64,000 bases of DNA from JAGOUN01 sp040389005 (GTDB lineage Bacteria > Pseudomonadota > Gammaproteobacteria > JAGOUN01): positions 28,966 to 92,965 of the forward strand of contig JAZKAS010000022.1 in assembly GCA_040389005.1 (NCBI GenBank). Reading direction: 5' to 3'. The position numbers and the translations under genes are program-made. The notes beneath the pieces are model-generated. The model did no database searches. It was not told the origin of the DNA and was given only the letters and a program-made list of their open reading frames with translations. Below are positions 8,052 through 17,500 of the stretch, piece by piece (the first letter of the stretch is position 1; the number at the start of each line of letters is the position of its first letter).

Positions 8052-9392
8052 ATGCTAAAGAAAATCGTCATTGCGAATCGCGGTGAAATTGCATTGCGAG
8101 TATTGCGCGCCTGTAAAGAAATGGGCATTAAAACTGTTGCTGTTCATTCAACAGCGGATCGAGACTTAAAACACGTGCGTTTAGCCGATGAGTCTATTTG
8201 CATTGGTTCTGCGCCTCCCTCCGATAGTTATTTGAGCATTCCCGCGATCATTAGCGCAGCGGAAATTACCGATGCGGACGCAATTCATCCGGGGTATGGT
8301 TTTTTAGCTGAAAATGCGAACTTTGCAGAACAAGTAGAAAACAGCGGCTTTATTTTTATTGGTCCCGATGCAACCACAATCCGCACCATGGGTGACAAAG
8401 TCTCTGCCATTCATGCAATGAAAGCCGCCGGCATTCCTTGTGTTCCAGGCTCTGACGGCCCCTTAGGTACGGATGACGAAGAAAATATTCGCACGGCGAA
8501 TAGAATTGGATTGCCGGTGATTATTAAGGCTTCAGGCGGTGGTGGTGGTCGCGGTATGCGCGTAGTTCGCCAAGCGTCTGAAATCGTCAATTTTATTAAC
8601 ATGACCAAAACCGAAGCCAGTGCTGCGTTTGGCAATAGCACGGTTTACATGGAAAAATTTCTTGAAAATCCCAGACATATTGAAATTCAAGTATTAGCCG
8701 ACGGTAAAGGCCAAGCGGTTTATCTCGCAGAACGTGATTGTTCAATGCAACGACGTCATCAAAAAGTACTAGAAGAAGCAACTGCGCCCGGCATTACGCC
8801 TGAGCAACGCGCTAAAATTGGCGAACGTTGTGCAGAAGCGTGCCGCATCATGAAATATCGCGGCGTCGGAACCTTCGAGTTTTTATTTGAAAATGGCGAG
8901 TTTTATTTCATTGAAATGAATACCCGCATTCAAGTAGAACATCCTGTGACGGAAATGATCACTGGTATTGATCTTATTAAAGAACAAATTAAAGTCGCTG
9001 CAGGCGTGCCCATGACCTTGCGTCAAGAAGATATTCGAATTTTTGGCCATGCGATTGAATGCCGTATTAATGCAGAAGACCCTCGCACATTTATCCCCTC
9101 ACCCGGCACGGTTGAGCTGTTTCATGCACCCGGCGGGCCAGGAGTTCGCGTTGATTCGCATCTTTATTCAGGCTATCGCGTTCCGCCCTATTATGATTCC
9201 TTGATCGCGAAGATTATTACCTTTGGTGAAGATCGGCACACCGCCATTATGCGCATGCGTAATGCACTAACGGAACTGCATATTGAAGGCATAAAAACCA
9301 ACATTGAGCTACAACAACGCATATTAAATGATGCAAATTTTGTCAAAGGCGGAACAAATATTCATTATTTGGAGAAAATGCTTCAAGAATGA
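8052..9392 (+). CDS. accC: acetyl-CoA carboxylase biotin carboxylase subunit
   Basis: Carboxylates the biotin on AccB using ATP and bicarbonate. The 446-residue length matches the family. The protein opens with the biotin-carboxylase N-terminal domain (KKIVIANRGEIALRVLRAC), followed by the ATP-grasp core with the glycine-rich KASGGGGGRGMR loop near residue 158. The conserved EMNTRIQVEHPVTEM segment near residue 295 contains the metal-ligand glutamates and catalytic arginine. A C-terminal domain containing ECRINAEDP completes it. In many gammaproteobacteria prmA, and dusB before fis, lie in this neighbourhood; here fis follows directly after 138 bases. Confidence 0.97.
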   Translation: MLKKIVIANRGEIALRVLRACKEMGIKTVAVHSTADRDLKHVRLADESICIGSAPPSDSYLSIPAIISAAEITDADAIHPGYGFLAENANFAEQVENSGFIFIGPDATTIRTMGDKVSAIHAMKAAGIPCVPGSDGPLGTDDEENIRTANRIGLPVIIKASGGGGGRGMRVVRQASEIVNFINMTKTEASAAFGNSTVYMEKFLENPRHIEIQVLADGKGQAVYLAERDCSMQRRHQKVLEEATAPGITPEQRAKIGERCAEACRIMKYRGVGTFEFLFENGEFYFIEMNTRIQVEHPVTEMITGIDLIKEQIKVAAGVPMTLRQEDIRIFGHAIECRINAEDPRTFIPSPGTVELFHAPGGPGVRVDSHLYSGYRVPPYYDSLIAKIITFGEDRHTAIMRMRNALTELHIEGIKTNIELQQRILNDANFVKGGTNIHYLEKMLQE

Positions 9393-9434
9393 TCTATACA
9401 TGACGCAAGAGCTGTGCTAAAATTTCGCACACAA

Positions 9435-9503
9435 ATGAGCGGAGGAGGGCTCATGATGCTGGCAGCTGGACGCCTGCTTGGGTTAAGGAAGTCAAAAAAT
9501 TAA
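9435..9503 (+). promoter_or_regulatory. possible leader peptide and hairpin upstream of fis
   Basis: A short hairpin (ATGAGC, 9435-9440, pairing with GCTCAT, 9449-9454) exposes an unusually strong ribosome-binding sequence, GGAGGAGG, in its loop. Just downstream, ATG at 9453 opens a 16-codon frame (MMLAAGRLLGLRKSKN) ending in TAA at 9501-9503, 27 bases before fis. The spacing from the ribosome site to this ATG is good, and fis itself has only a GAGAGAG site. This could be a translated leader that controls fis, or simply part of an untranslated region. Confidence 0.35.
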
Positions 9504-9530
9504 AACGATAACAGAAGAGAGAGACTTTAA

Positions 9531-9812
9531 ATGAGCGCTATTTTCGAACCTTCGGTCGCAGCACCTGAAAAAATCAAACCTGAAAACTACTCCTTGGCAC
9601 AGCATATCAAGGATTTATTTCAAAACTATGTGGCTAGCTTGAGCGGTGAAACCCCTCATCAACTTTATGAATTATTTTTAGGCGAATTTGAGAAGCCTTT
9701 CTTTGAAGCAGTTTTGATTCATACACGCCATAATCAATCTAAAGCGGCAACACTTTTGGGGATTAGTCGTGGGACTTTACGCAAAAAGCTGAAAGGCTGC
9801 GATTTGCTATAA
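9531..9812 (+). CDS. fis: DNA-binding protein Fis
   Basis: A nucleoid-associated factor for inversion stimulation. The 93-residue protein ends with the Fis helix-turn-helix, NQSKAATLLGISRGTLRKKL, at residues about 68-87, closely matching the family signature. The N-terminal half contains the dimerisation helices (LYELFLGEFEKPFFEAVLIH). It is usually co-transcribed with dusB, but no dusB is present here; the gene follows accC by 138 bases and has its own leader region. Confidence 0.95.
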   Translation: MSAIFEPSVAAPEKIKPENYSLAQHIKDLFQNYVASLSGETPHQLYELFLGEFEKPFFEAVLIHTRHNQSKAATLLGISRGTLRKKLKGCDLL

Positions 9813-9820
9813 TCTTATGC

Positions 9821-9855
9821 AGGGTGGATTACGACGAGCACGTCTAATCCACCCT
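9821..9855 (+). repeat. palindromic intergenic element after fis
   Basis: An 11-base-pair perfect inverted repeat, AGGGTGGATTA with TAATCCACCCT, encloses an inner GACG/CGTC stem. It sits 8 bases after the fis stop and just before icmH. There is no following T run. The GGGTGGATTA...TAATCCACCC pattern resembles dispersed palindromic repeats seen in many bacterial genomes, but it could also stop fis transcription. Confidence 0.6.
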
Positions 9856-9885
9856 ACCTCGAATCAATAATAAATTCATGGCCGG

Positions 9886-10761
9886 TTGTATTCTCCCCAC
9901 ATCTTGATCAATAATACCGATCATTATCAAACACTTGCAGAATCAATGAATCCTTCCACCGAACTAAAAGTCACTGCTGAAACGCTCGTGTTTCCGCAAA
10001 ACAACTTAGCGCGTTGGTATAAAGCTACCACTTCTACGCGTCATTCACCCGAGTCGGGCTTAAATACGCTGGTCGATTGCTCTGCCGCTGCGTTTGAACA
10101 TATTCATTTATTAACTCAAAGCCCACTTTCAAACGAATCTAGAAAAAACATCGAAGAATACCTGGAATCACTGCAAAAACATTACCAACAACTGGGTTAT
10201 TCTCAAGATATTTCACTTGCAGCCCATTACGCTGTTTGCGCAACTCTGGATGACATGTTGCGATGCATAGGAAGTGATGGACAATTTTTACAAAATTTTC
10301 ATAACAGCCGATTAGAACAAGAAAAATTTTATTCCATTTTAGAGCACATTAGCCCTAAAGCAGAAAAATATATTGATCTACTCGAGCTCATGTATCTTTG
10401 TCTGCGCTTTGGATACAAAGGACAATATCGAAACACACCGTTTGGATTACAGCAATGGTCGCTGCTTACGGATAATACTTATCATTTGATCACGCACATT
10501 CGCGGTCAACGTAGTCATGTATTATCCCCAGGCTTATCGGTTGCGACGCTGCCAAGAGCGCTACCCTTGTCATCAGAAATAAGACCCTTGACCACTAATA
10601 AAAAACAACATCGATTTTATCTGAGTGTGCTAGTTGCGTTTATTTTCTTTGCGATCCTCACTGGATTTGTTTTTCGAGAAACTTATAATACCACGCGTGA
10701 AGCCCTATCGAATGCGCCCAGCATTCATTCGACTACTACTATGAAGGAAGCCGCAACATGA
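9886..10761 (+). CDS. icmH: type IVB secretion protein IcmH/DotU
   Basis: An inner-membrane component that, with IcmF, stabilises the Dot/Icm type IVB secretion core; a homologue (TssL/DotU) serves type VI systems. The 291-residue protein has the DotU-family core at residues about 60-215: AHYAVCATLDDMLRCIG, FYSILEHISPKAEKYIDLLELMYLCLRFGYKGQY and QWSLLTDNTYHLI. A single hydrophobic segment, SVLVAFIFFAILTGFVF, lies near residues 246-262, followed by a short periplasmic tail. The frame opens at a TTG (9886) without a convincing ribosome site; an ATG at 9946 (residue 21) is a plausible alternative. Its stop overlaps the icmF start by four bases (ATGA), indicating translational coupling. Confidence 0.88.
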   Translation: MYSPHILINNTDHYQTLAESMNPSTELKVTAETLVFPQNNLARWYKATTSTRHSPESGLNTLVDCSAAAFEHIHLLTQSPLSNESRKNIEEYLESLQKHYQQLGYSQDISLAAHYAVCATLDDMLRCIGSDGQFLQNFHNSRLEQEKFYSILEHISPKAEKYIDLLELMYLCLRFGYKGQYRNTPFGLQQWSLLTDNTYHLITHIRGQRSHVLSPGLSVATLPRALPLSSEIRPLTTNKKQHRFYLSVLVAFIFFAILTGFVFRETYNTTREALSNAPSIHSTTTMKEAAT

Positions 10762-13124
10762 TGCGTTTTATTAATCAAAAGAAAACCGTCAATAGCGAAA
10801 AATATAAATTAAATCGCCTGAAAAAACAAAGCCAATTGGCAGTTAAAATGCTGCTTCAACTTCACAAACAACATCAAACGACGCATTGCGTACTAGTCAT
10901 TGGTCAACCAGAATCTGGAAAATCTATTTTATGCGCTTCATCAGGGACATTAATTTATGCGACTCAAGATGAGTGTGCATTTGAAATTTACCTGCAATCC
11001 AATACTTTATTTTTTCACATTCCTCATAATTTCTTCTTGATAAGTGAAATACAATACTCATTATCAAGTTGGCAGTTTCTTGCTCTGCAACTTAAGAAAC
11101 AACGCACCTATTTACCGATAACACGATGCTTGATTACGATTGACCTACATGATGTTCTGACACGAAGCAACATCTCCAATGACACACGACTATCTCAAGT
11201 TGCTTTTGCATTAAACACGCTCGCGAATCAATTGAAAGCGCACCTAGAAGTAACGCTGTTTTTCACAAAAGCGGATCTTATTCCTGGTTTCGATGAATTT
11301 TTTAACCATGAAAGCAAAGAATTTTTAGAGCAACCCTGGGGACTTTCGCTCGATACACTGAATACGGAATTCGATGATCTGATCAAAAAACTCAACGAAC
11401 GTTTGTTATGGCGTTTACATCATGAAATTCACACGGAACAGCTTCATTTAATTAAAATTTTTCCATTAGCGCTAGAATCCATCAAGCATAAATTTCTCGA
11501 GATTTTGCCTGGATTTTTAATACAATGGAATAACAATCGGTTTCTGAATCCCGCACAACTTTATTTTGTTTCTTGTCGTCAATTTAGAGAACTGACTGAA
11601 TCAACTCAGGCAGAATCTTCGATGATTAAAAAAAATTATCATCACTACCACCAAACACATCACAAACATTTTTTTACTCAGCAAGCGCTTGAGAGTCAGT
11701 GCGAGTATTTTCCAGAAAGCAATGCAGCCTACATCGATAAAATAACAAAAATTAGCTTTATTGGACTGTGCTCATTACTGCTGCTGGCTTTTGTTTTTTA
11801 TACTTCCGAACAATTTTCTAAACATATCGCGCTCGTTCAATCGGCTAATCAAACACTCGAAACCAGCATAATTTTTTCTGAACAATCTCACCCGACGCTA
11901 ACATTAAATTCAGTTACGACTGAGTTAGAAAAAATAAGCATCGCCTGGGAAAATTTAGAAAAAAATCATCAATCTTTGTTGATTGGCCAATATATTTTTA
12001 CCCGCGATAGTCAACTTGAAACACAACTGCAAAATATCTATCAACGTATTATTTCACAACAATGGCTGCCCTTAGTCAATCAGCGCCTGGAAGACTATAT
12101 TCACGATCACTTATCTTCCAATCCAGCAAATGCCTATATCGCGTTTACTATTTACTTAATGCTGAGTCAGCCAGATTGGCCGATTGATACTCAATATATC
12201 GATGCGCATCTTACGGATCTTTTGGGCTCTTCGAACGACCCAATTCAATTACTTCCAGGAAATATTCAAAAAAATCTTCTCGTGATCGATGAAAATTCTC
12301 CGTTCATTCAAAATACGCGCGATACCTTCTTAAATTTACCACCTGAAAAATTAGCTTATATTCTGTTATTTGCCACACTTGACACGCGTCACTCACTGAA
12401 TTTAACCAATGCAGTGGCAAACAAACAACCTTCACTAAAGCTTGATAAGAAATTTTCTTTTATTCNNNNNNNNNNTCCAGAAATTTATACTGCATCACTA
12501 TTTCCTGAAATTTACAAAAAGGAACTATTAACGATTAGCAAAGAAACTATCAACGGCAACAAAATACTTGGCCCGGCGCATCAAACAACAATTACTGAAA
12601 ACAGTTTGCTGCCAAAATTAAAAGAAGAATATCAACAGTTATATGTAGAGACTTGGGAAGAAGCCATAAAAAATATTACTGTAACACAAACAGATAATTT
12701 TGCGGATTTCTCAGCACAATTAAAAATACTGACGAGCGTGAATTCACCGATTCTTTCGCTCTTGAATCTATCTCAAACCAATACGCGCATTCCCGAAATT
12801 GAACAAGCCTCTCCTTTTTTAACGGCGTTTAATGACACGTTAACAAAAGAATCGACGCCAGAAAACAGTGCGCTTTATCACAGTTTTGCTTTTTTAATAA
12901 AACTGAGCGATCAAGTGATGCAAGTGCAAAAAAGTACAGATCAAAAAGCAGCTGCCTGTATGTTATCCGCACAAGAAAGCGCCTCAACCAATGACAACCC
13001 GACAAACGCACAACAAATTCGTTATTTGGCATCACAATTACCTGAACCTATTCAAGCGTGGTGGTTACAAATTGTTGATACGTATTATGCGTTAATTAAA
13101 CAAAATGCGGTGGATTGCTCCTGA
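10758..13124 (+). CDS. icmF: type IVB secretion protein IcmF (contains assembly gap)
   Basis: Inner-membrane partner of IcmH in the Dot/Icm apparatus. About 788 residues are readable, with ten undetermined bases at 12466-12475; the frame is kept if the gap really is ten bases. A P-loop, GQPESGKS, lies at residues 49-56 and a transmembrane segment (GLCSLLLLAFVFYTSEQ) near residues 335-352. The remainder is a large, probably periplasmic, helical region. Known Legionella IcmF is about 970 residues and type VI TssM is longer, so this copy is short, mainly at the C-terminus. No other dot/icm or tss genes lie in the window, and the lack of Tss neighbours favours the type IVB reading. Confidence 0.85.
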   Translation: MMRFINQKKTVNSEKYKLNRLKKQSQLAVKMLLQLHKQHQTTHCVLVIGQPESGKSILCASSGTLIYATQDECAFEIYLQSNTLFFHIPHNFFLISEIQYSLSSWQFLALQLKKQRTYLPITRCLITIDLHDVLTRSNISNDTRLSQVAFALNTLANQLKAHLEVTLFFTKADLIPGFDEFFNHESKEFLEQPWGLSLDTLNTEFDDLIKKLNERLLWRLHHEIHTEQLHLIKIFPLALESIKHKFLEILPGFLIQWNNNRFLNPAQLYFVSCRQFRELTESTQAESSMIKKNYHHYHQTHHKHFFTQQALESQCEYFPESNAAYIDKITKISFIGLCSLLLLAFVFYTSEQFSKHIALVQSANQTLETSIIFSEQSHPTLTLNSVTTELEKISIAWENLEKNHQSLLIGQYIFTRDSQLETQLQNIYQRIISQQWLPLVNQRLEDYIHDHLSSNPANAYIAFTIYLMLSQPDWPIDTQYIDAHLTDLLGSSNDPIQLLPGNIQKNLLVIDENSPFIQNTRDTFLNLPPEKLAYILLFATLDTRHSLNLTNAVANKQPSLKLDKKFSFIXXXXPEIYTASLFPEIYKKELLTISKETINGNKILGPAHQTTITENSLLPKLKEEYQQLYVETWEEAIKNITVTQTDNFADFSAQLKILTSVNSPILSLLNLSQTNTRIPEIEQASPFLTAFNDTLTKESTPENSALYHSFAFLIKLSDQVMQVQKSTDQKAAACMLSAQESASTNDNPTNAQQIRYLASQLPEPIQAWWLQIVDTYYALIKQNAVDCS
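12466..12475. other. assembly gap (10 N) inside icmF
   Basis: Ten undetermined bases interrupt icmF at about codon 570. Ten is a common placeholder size, so the true length and the reading frame across it are unknown. Confidence 0.95.
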
Positions 13125-13145
13125 CAGAGAAAAAAACATATTGGC

Positions 13146-15320
13146 CTAATCAGTCAAGCCATAATTAATAGCAAATAACGCGCCATTGCTAAAATGATTT
13201 TCCACTTGTGTCATATTTTCCGGCCAGGGAAACGTTAATGTATTACTCTGGCCGTTATTCGCAGAACGAAAACGATAATCCCCGAAAATAACATCGCTTA
13301 AGGCTTTGCCGCCTAAGGTTCCTGGTAAAAATGCTGCAATCACGGCATCGCTATTGTCTAAGGGTGCTTTGATTCCGCCCTCCGATAAAATAATCGGTCG
13401 ACCGGAATAAACCACCGTGATCACCGCAATATTTTTCTGTTTTAAAGTCGCAATCGCTTGCGCTTCAACATCACTGTATTGCAAGCCAAGCACTTGATTT
13501 TGCGGCAGACCAAAATAGGCATTGGTTTTATTATCCGCACCCACATCGTACCAAATATCCGGTGCTTCTTTATTACCAATATCGCCCATAAATTCTGCGT
13601 AAGGCGCCTCCGCTACTACTGCAATCACTATACTATTTTCCGCATTTAAATTTTCTGGCAACGCAGTTTGCGTTGTATTATTGGCATAATAATATTGCGT
13701 GCTTGTGGGTAAATTTTGTTTAATGGCTTGCTCGAGCGTTAATGCGCCTGAACTGATTTGATCTTCACCGGTATAATATTGATCGCCCTTTTGGCCTTGC
13801 CAGTTGATTGTCCATCCACCGTTTTGAATGCCTAAATCATTGGTGTCGCCCACAAAAATAACATTTTGAATTTTATCGCGATTGAGTGGTAATGTTTTTG
13901 CATTATTTTTTAATAATACTAGCGATTCTTGTGCTGCCTGTAATGCCAGCTTTCTTTCTTTTTCTTGCAGCGCTATGTAATCAATATTTTTTTCTGGAGC
14001 CATCACTAATTTAACTTGCAAAATACGTGTCACAGCATCTTCTAAACGCCCATCACTAATTAAACCTTTTTTATAAGCACTTTTTAGCGCGTTAAATGCA
14101 TCTGCGATAAAATTATCCTGGCCTTTTGCACTGGGAAAATGACCAAATGTTTCACCTTGGCCCACCATAAATATGTCGACGCCTGCGTTCATTGATTTAG
14201 CATAAATTTCTTCTAAACTTAGCGCAGGATGTGAGAGGTTATAAATATTACCCGCACGCGTGTGACCATTCCAATCTGAAACTGCAAAACCTGGAAAGCG
14301 ATACAGCGTCTTATCCGTACCACGAATCCCTTTATGTTTAAATTTATTGATAATGTCCCAGTGCCCGCCAAAATGCATACGCGTATTATTATGCGTACCT
14401 TGATCGTTGATGGCACTGTAGGAAACCATCAATGTCGCGACATGTGCTTGCACGGCACCTTCGTAGCCCATACCATTGGCTAGCCAAAAATCGTTGAGAT
14501 TGCCAACATAAGCATCATCGCCTTCATCAAAACCATATTTGGTGGCACCGTCACCGATAAAATGTTTGGCGGTGGCAATTGGCCCAATAATATGATCTTG
14601 CTGAATATTTTGAAAACCTTCAATATAAGCACGACCTAATGTTTTCACTAACGCGCCGTCTTGCGCAAACGATTCATACGCACGCCCCCAACGTAAATCA
14701 TGCGTAATTGCAAGCGTCGGCATAAAGACCCAATTAAAACCACTCGCTAAAGAATCTTGGCCAATCAACAAACCCATTTGCCGCACAAGCTCGGGATCAT
14801 GTGTCACTCCTAAGCCAATATTTTGCGGAAAAACCACGCCACCTTGCACATGTGTGTTGCCATGAATGGCATCATTGCCTGTTAATAAAATAGGATCAAC
14901 AGGACTGCCCAGCACGTGCTGTGAAGCCGCAAGCGCGTTCAACTCCGCCCAATTTTGCAATGTGGGCGCATTAAAAGGAGGTCCACCGCCAGCCAAAACT
15001 GTACCTAAGTGATATTTTTGAATTTGATCGAGGCCACACGCTTTAATAATGTCTTCACGCGACGTTTGTTTTTCAACTTGAAGCGCTGCAGCGCAAGCAG
15101 CACCGTTTGCAGAAACCGCATCTGCCAAAAGTGCATAACTCGGTTGCAATAGTTGACCGATTTTTTCATCAAGTGACATTTTTTTGAGAATTTTTTGCGC
15201 TTCAATGCGTTGATCTTGGTATAAATTATCGTCTTGCGTATCAGCATCCATATAAACGGCAAAAATAACCCCTAAACAGAACAAAACAACAAAGCCGCCT
15301 ATCAAAATTTTCTTATTCAT
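13146..15320 (-). CDS. glycoside hydrolase family 3 beta-glucosidase, exported
   Basis: A probable exo-acting beta-glucosidase/glucohydrolase that releases glucose from beta-glucans or cellodextrins. From the ATG at 15320 the protein has 724 residues and starts MNKKILIGGFVVLFCLGVIF, a signal peptide or membrane anchor. An ATG at 15359 in the same frame would add 13 residues before it. GH3 N-terminal motifs include NAIHGNTHVQGGVVFPQNIG, TAKHFIGDG and the nucleophile aspartate in AVSDWNGH (Asp349). The C-terminal domain begins around ESLVLLKNNAKTLPL. The substrate cannot be fixed from sequence. It converges on icmF with 21 bases between stops. Confidence 0.88.
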   Translation of the reverse strand: MNKKILIGGFVVLFCLGVIFAVYMDADTQDDNLYQDQRIEAQKILKKMSLDEKIGQLLQPSYALLADAVSANGAACAAALQVEKQTSREDIIKACGLDQIQKYHLGTVLAGGGPPFNAPTLQNWAELNALAASQHVLGSPVDPILLTGNDAIHGNTHVQGGVVFPQNIGLGVTHDPELVRQMGLLIGQDSLASGFNWVFMPTLAITHDLRWGRAYESFAQDGALVKTLGRAYIEGFQNIQQDHIIGPIATAKHFIGDGATKYGFDEGDDAYVGNLNDFWLANGMGYEGAVQAHVATLMVSYSAINDQGTHNNTRMHFGGHWDIINKFKHKGIRGTDKTLYRFPGFAVSDWNGHTRAGNIYNLSHPALSLEEIYAKSMNAGVDIFMVGQGETFGHFPSAKGQDNFIADAFNALKSAYKKGLISDGRLEDAVTRILQVKLVMAPEKNIDYIALQEKERKLALQAAQESLVLLKNNAKTLPLNRDKIQNVIFVGDTNDLGIQNGGWTINWQGQKGDQYYTGEDQISSGALTLEQAIKQNLPTSTQYYYANNTTQTALPENLNAENSIVIAVVAEAPYAEFMGDIGNKEAPDIWYDVGADNKTNAYFGLPQNQVLGLQYSDVEAQAIATLKQKNIAVITVVYSGRPIILSEGGIKAPLDNSDAVIAAFLPGTLGGKALSDVIFGDYRFRSANNGQSNTLTFPWPENMTQVENHFSNGALFAINYGLTD

Positions 15321-15395
15321 CGTCACGCAATCCAATCCTTGGTCATTTATTCTAATCATCTTATAAACTTATCATGACTCAACAATAAAAGTCAC

Positions 15396-17498
15396 TCAAA
15401 CTCCAACTAAATCTTCTTTTTGTCCCAACCAGCGAGTAATTATTTTATGGCATATTTCAGGCGAAGTTTTCCACAAAATATCTGCGATGGCTTGAGCTTC
15501 TAATAACCACTTATGGTCGCGTGCGAGATTTGCGATACGAAAATGCATATCACCTGTTTGGCGTACGCCTAAAATTTCACCTGCGCCACGAAGTTCGAGA
15601 TCTTTTTCAGCAATTTTAAAACCATCTTGGCTTTCACGCATCATGGTAATACGCTCTTTAGCAATTCGCCCCAAAGGCGCTTGATAAAGCAAAACACAAT
15701 AACTTGCAAGAGATCCGCGACCAACGCGCCCACGCAATTGATGCAATTGCGCAAGGCCTAGTCGCTCGGAATTTTCAATCACCATTAAACTCGCATTCGG
15801 CACATCGACACCGACTTCAATCACGGTCGTTGCAACTAAAACATGCGTTTCGCCACTTTTAAACGCACTCATAATCACTTCTTTTTCTTTTGCTTTCATT
15901 TTTCCGTGTAACAATGCAATTTTTAAATTTGGTAATTGTTGCGACAATTGTTCGTAACTCATTTCTGCTGCTTGGCATTGCATGATTTCTGATTCTTCAA
16001 TCAGCGGACACACCCAATACACTTGTTGACCTTGCGCGCATAAATAATTGATGCGCTGTGTGACATCATCACGTTTATCATTGGATAACGCCAAAGTAAC
16101 GATGGGCTTTCGGCCCGCAGGTAATTCGTCAATGACAGAATAATCTAAATCAGCGTATAAACTCATTGCCAACGTGCGTGGAATTGGCGTTGCTGTCATG
16201 ATCAGCTGATGCGGAATTTTTCCTTCACGCATGCCTTTTTCTTTTAACGCCAATCGTTGATGCACACCGAAACGATGTTGTTCATCAATAATCATCAGCG
16301 ATAATTTTTTAAATTCTACACCTTCTTGAAACAGTGCATGTGTGCCAATGAGAATATCAATTTCGCCTGAAATTAAATCTTCTAAAATTTTTTGACGCGC
16401 ACGTTTTGTCATCCCACCTTTTAAAAGCGCTACGTTAATATTCAGCGGTGTCAACCAAGTTTGCATCACGCGAAAATGTTGTTCAGTTAATAATTCTGTC
16501 GGCGCCATAATGGCGACTTGCGTATGATTTTCAACTGCACTTAATGCAGCAATCGCTGCAACAATGGTTTTTCCCGAACCGACATCGCCTTGCAATAAAC
16601 GCATCATGGGATGTGATTTTTTTAAATCCTGCCGTAATTCTTCGGCCACGCGTTTTTGCGCGGCGGTTAATTCAAATGGCAAAGAAGATAATAGTACTTG
16701 CAACTTTCCGGTTTCTTGATTTAATGCAATCGCAGGTTGAGTGGTAAAATATTCACGCCGTTTAATCATTGCTAAACGATGCGCTAACAATTCTTCTAAA
16801 ACCAATCGCCGCTGCGCAGGATGTTGCGCTTGATTTAACGTAAAAAATTTTTCATCTTGCGTCGGGCGATGTAATATGATGATCGCTTGTTTTAAATTTG
16901 GCAATCTTAAACGCTCTAACATGTCTTGCGATAATAGCTCTTCCATGTCAGCGCCTTGAATTAATAAATTTAGTGCTTGTTCGCTGAATTGAAACCAAGA
17001 ACGTTGTGATAATCCTTCTGTCGTCGGATAAATAGGCGTAAGAGTTTTTGAAAGTGGCACAGGCTCATCTAAAGAAAGCAAACGATATTCAGGATGAATC
17101 ATTTCAAAACCCGTGTGCGTTTGACGCACCTCCCCCACTGCAAAAATTCGCGCGCCTATTTTAAAACTTTGTTGCTGCGCATAATTATAATGAATAAATC
17201 GCAACACTAACTGGCCAGTATCATCAGCCATCACACAATACAATTGTGGTTTTGGTTTATGCACTAGTTTGACTTGAATTATGTTTCCCAACACAACGCA
17301 AGCTTGATTATTTTCAACCAAATTTAATTGATTTAATGGTGTTAATTGCGTGCGATCTTCATAGCGAAATGGCAAATGCAGTAAAATATCTTGTGCGGTT
17401 TCAATGCCTAATTTTTGCAATTTTAAAGCATTCTTAGGACCCACACCTTTTAAATATTGGCAAGAATAATGCGATAACGAGCGAGTTGCTTCAGTCAT
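15396..17498 (-). CDS. recG: ATP-dependent DNA helicase RecG
   Basis: Branch-migration helicase that regresses stalled forks and processes Holliday junctions. The 700-residue protein has the N-terminal wedge/OB region (LKGVGPKNALKLQKLGIETAQDILLHLPFRYEDR is the start of the fold), Walker A GDVGSGKT with Lys310, the DEQH box at about 405-408, TATPIPRTLA (motif III) and the C-terminal helicase motifs with RGRVGRG. It lies two bases after the last prepilin-like gene and on the same strand, so it is probably transcribed with the tail of the pilus operon, although it has no role in piliation. Confidence 0.97.
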   Translation of the reverse strand: MTEATRSLSHYSCQYLKGVGPKNALKLQKLGIETAQDILLHLPFRYEDRTQLTPLNQLNLVENNQACVVLGNIIQVKLVHKPKPQLYCVMADDTGQLVLRFIHYNYAQQQSFKIGARIFAVGEVRQTHTGFEMIHPEYRLLSLDEPVPLSKTLTPIYPTTEGLSQRSWFQFSEQALNLLIQGADMEELLSQDMLERLRLPNLKQAIIILHRPTQDEKFFTLNQAQHPAQRRLVLEELLAHRLAMIKRREYFTTQPAIALNQETGKLQVLLSSLPFELTAAQKRVAEELRQDLKKSHPMMRLLQGDVGSGKTIVAAIAALSAVENHTQVAIMAPTELLTEQHFRVMQTWLTPLNINVALLKGGMTKRARQKILEDLISGEIDILIGTHALFQEGVEFKKLSLMIIDEQHRFGVHQRLALKEKGMREGKIPHQLIMTATPIPRTLAMSLYADLDYSVIDELPAGRKPIVTLALSNDKRDDVTQRINYLCAQGQQVYWVCPLIEESEIMQCQAAEMSYEQLSQQLPNLKIALLHGKMKAKEKEVIMSAFKSGETHVLVATTVIEVGVDVPNASLMVIENSERLGLAQLHQLRGRVGRGSLASYCVLLYQAPLGRIAKERITMMRESQDGFKIAEKDLELRGAGEILGVRQTGDMHFRIANLARDHKWLLEAQAIADILWKTSPEICHKIITRWLGQKEDLVGV

Positions 17499-17500
17499 TG

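Noticed and set aside
9886..13124. Type VI secretion TssL/TssM
   Set aside because: The IcmF-like protein is much shorter than TssM and no Tss, Hcp or VgrG genes lie nearby.
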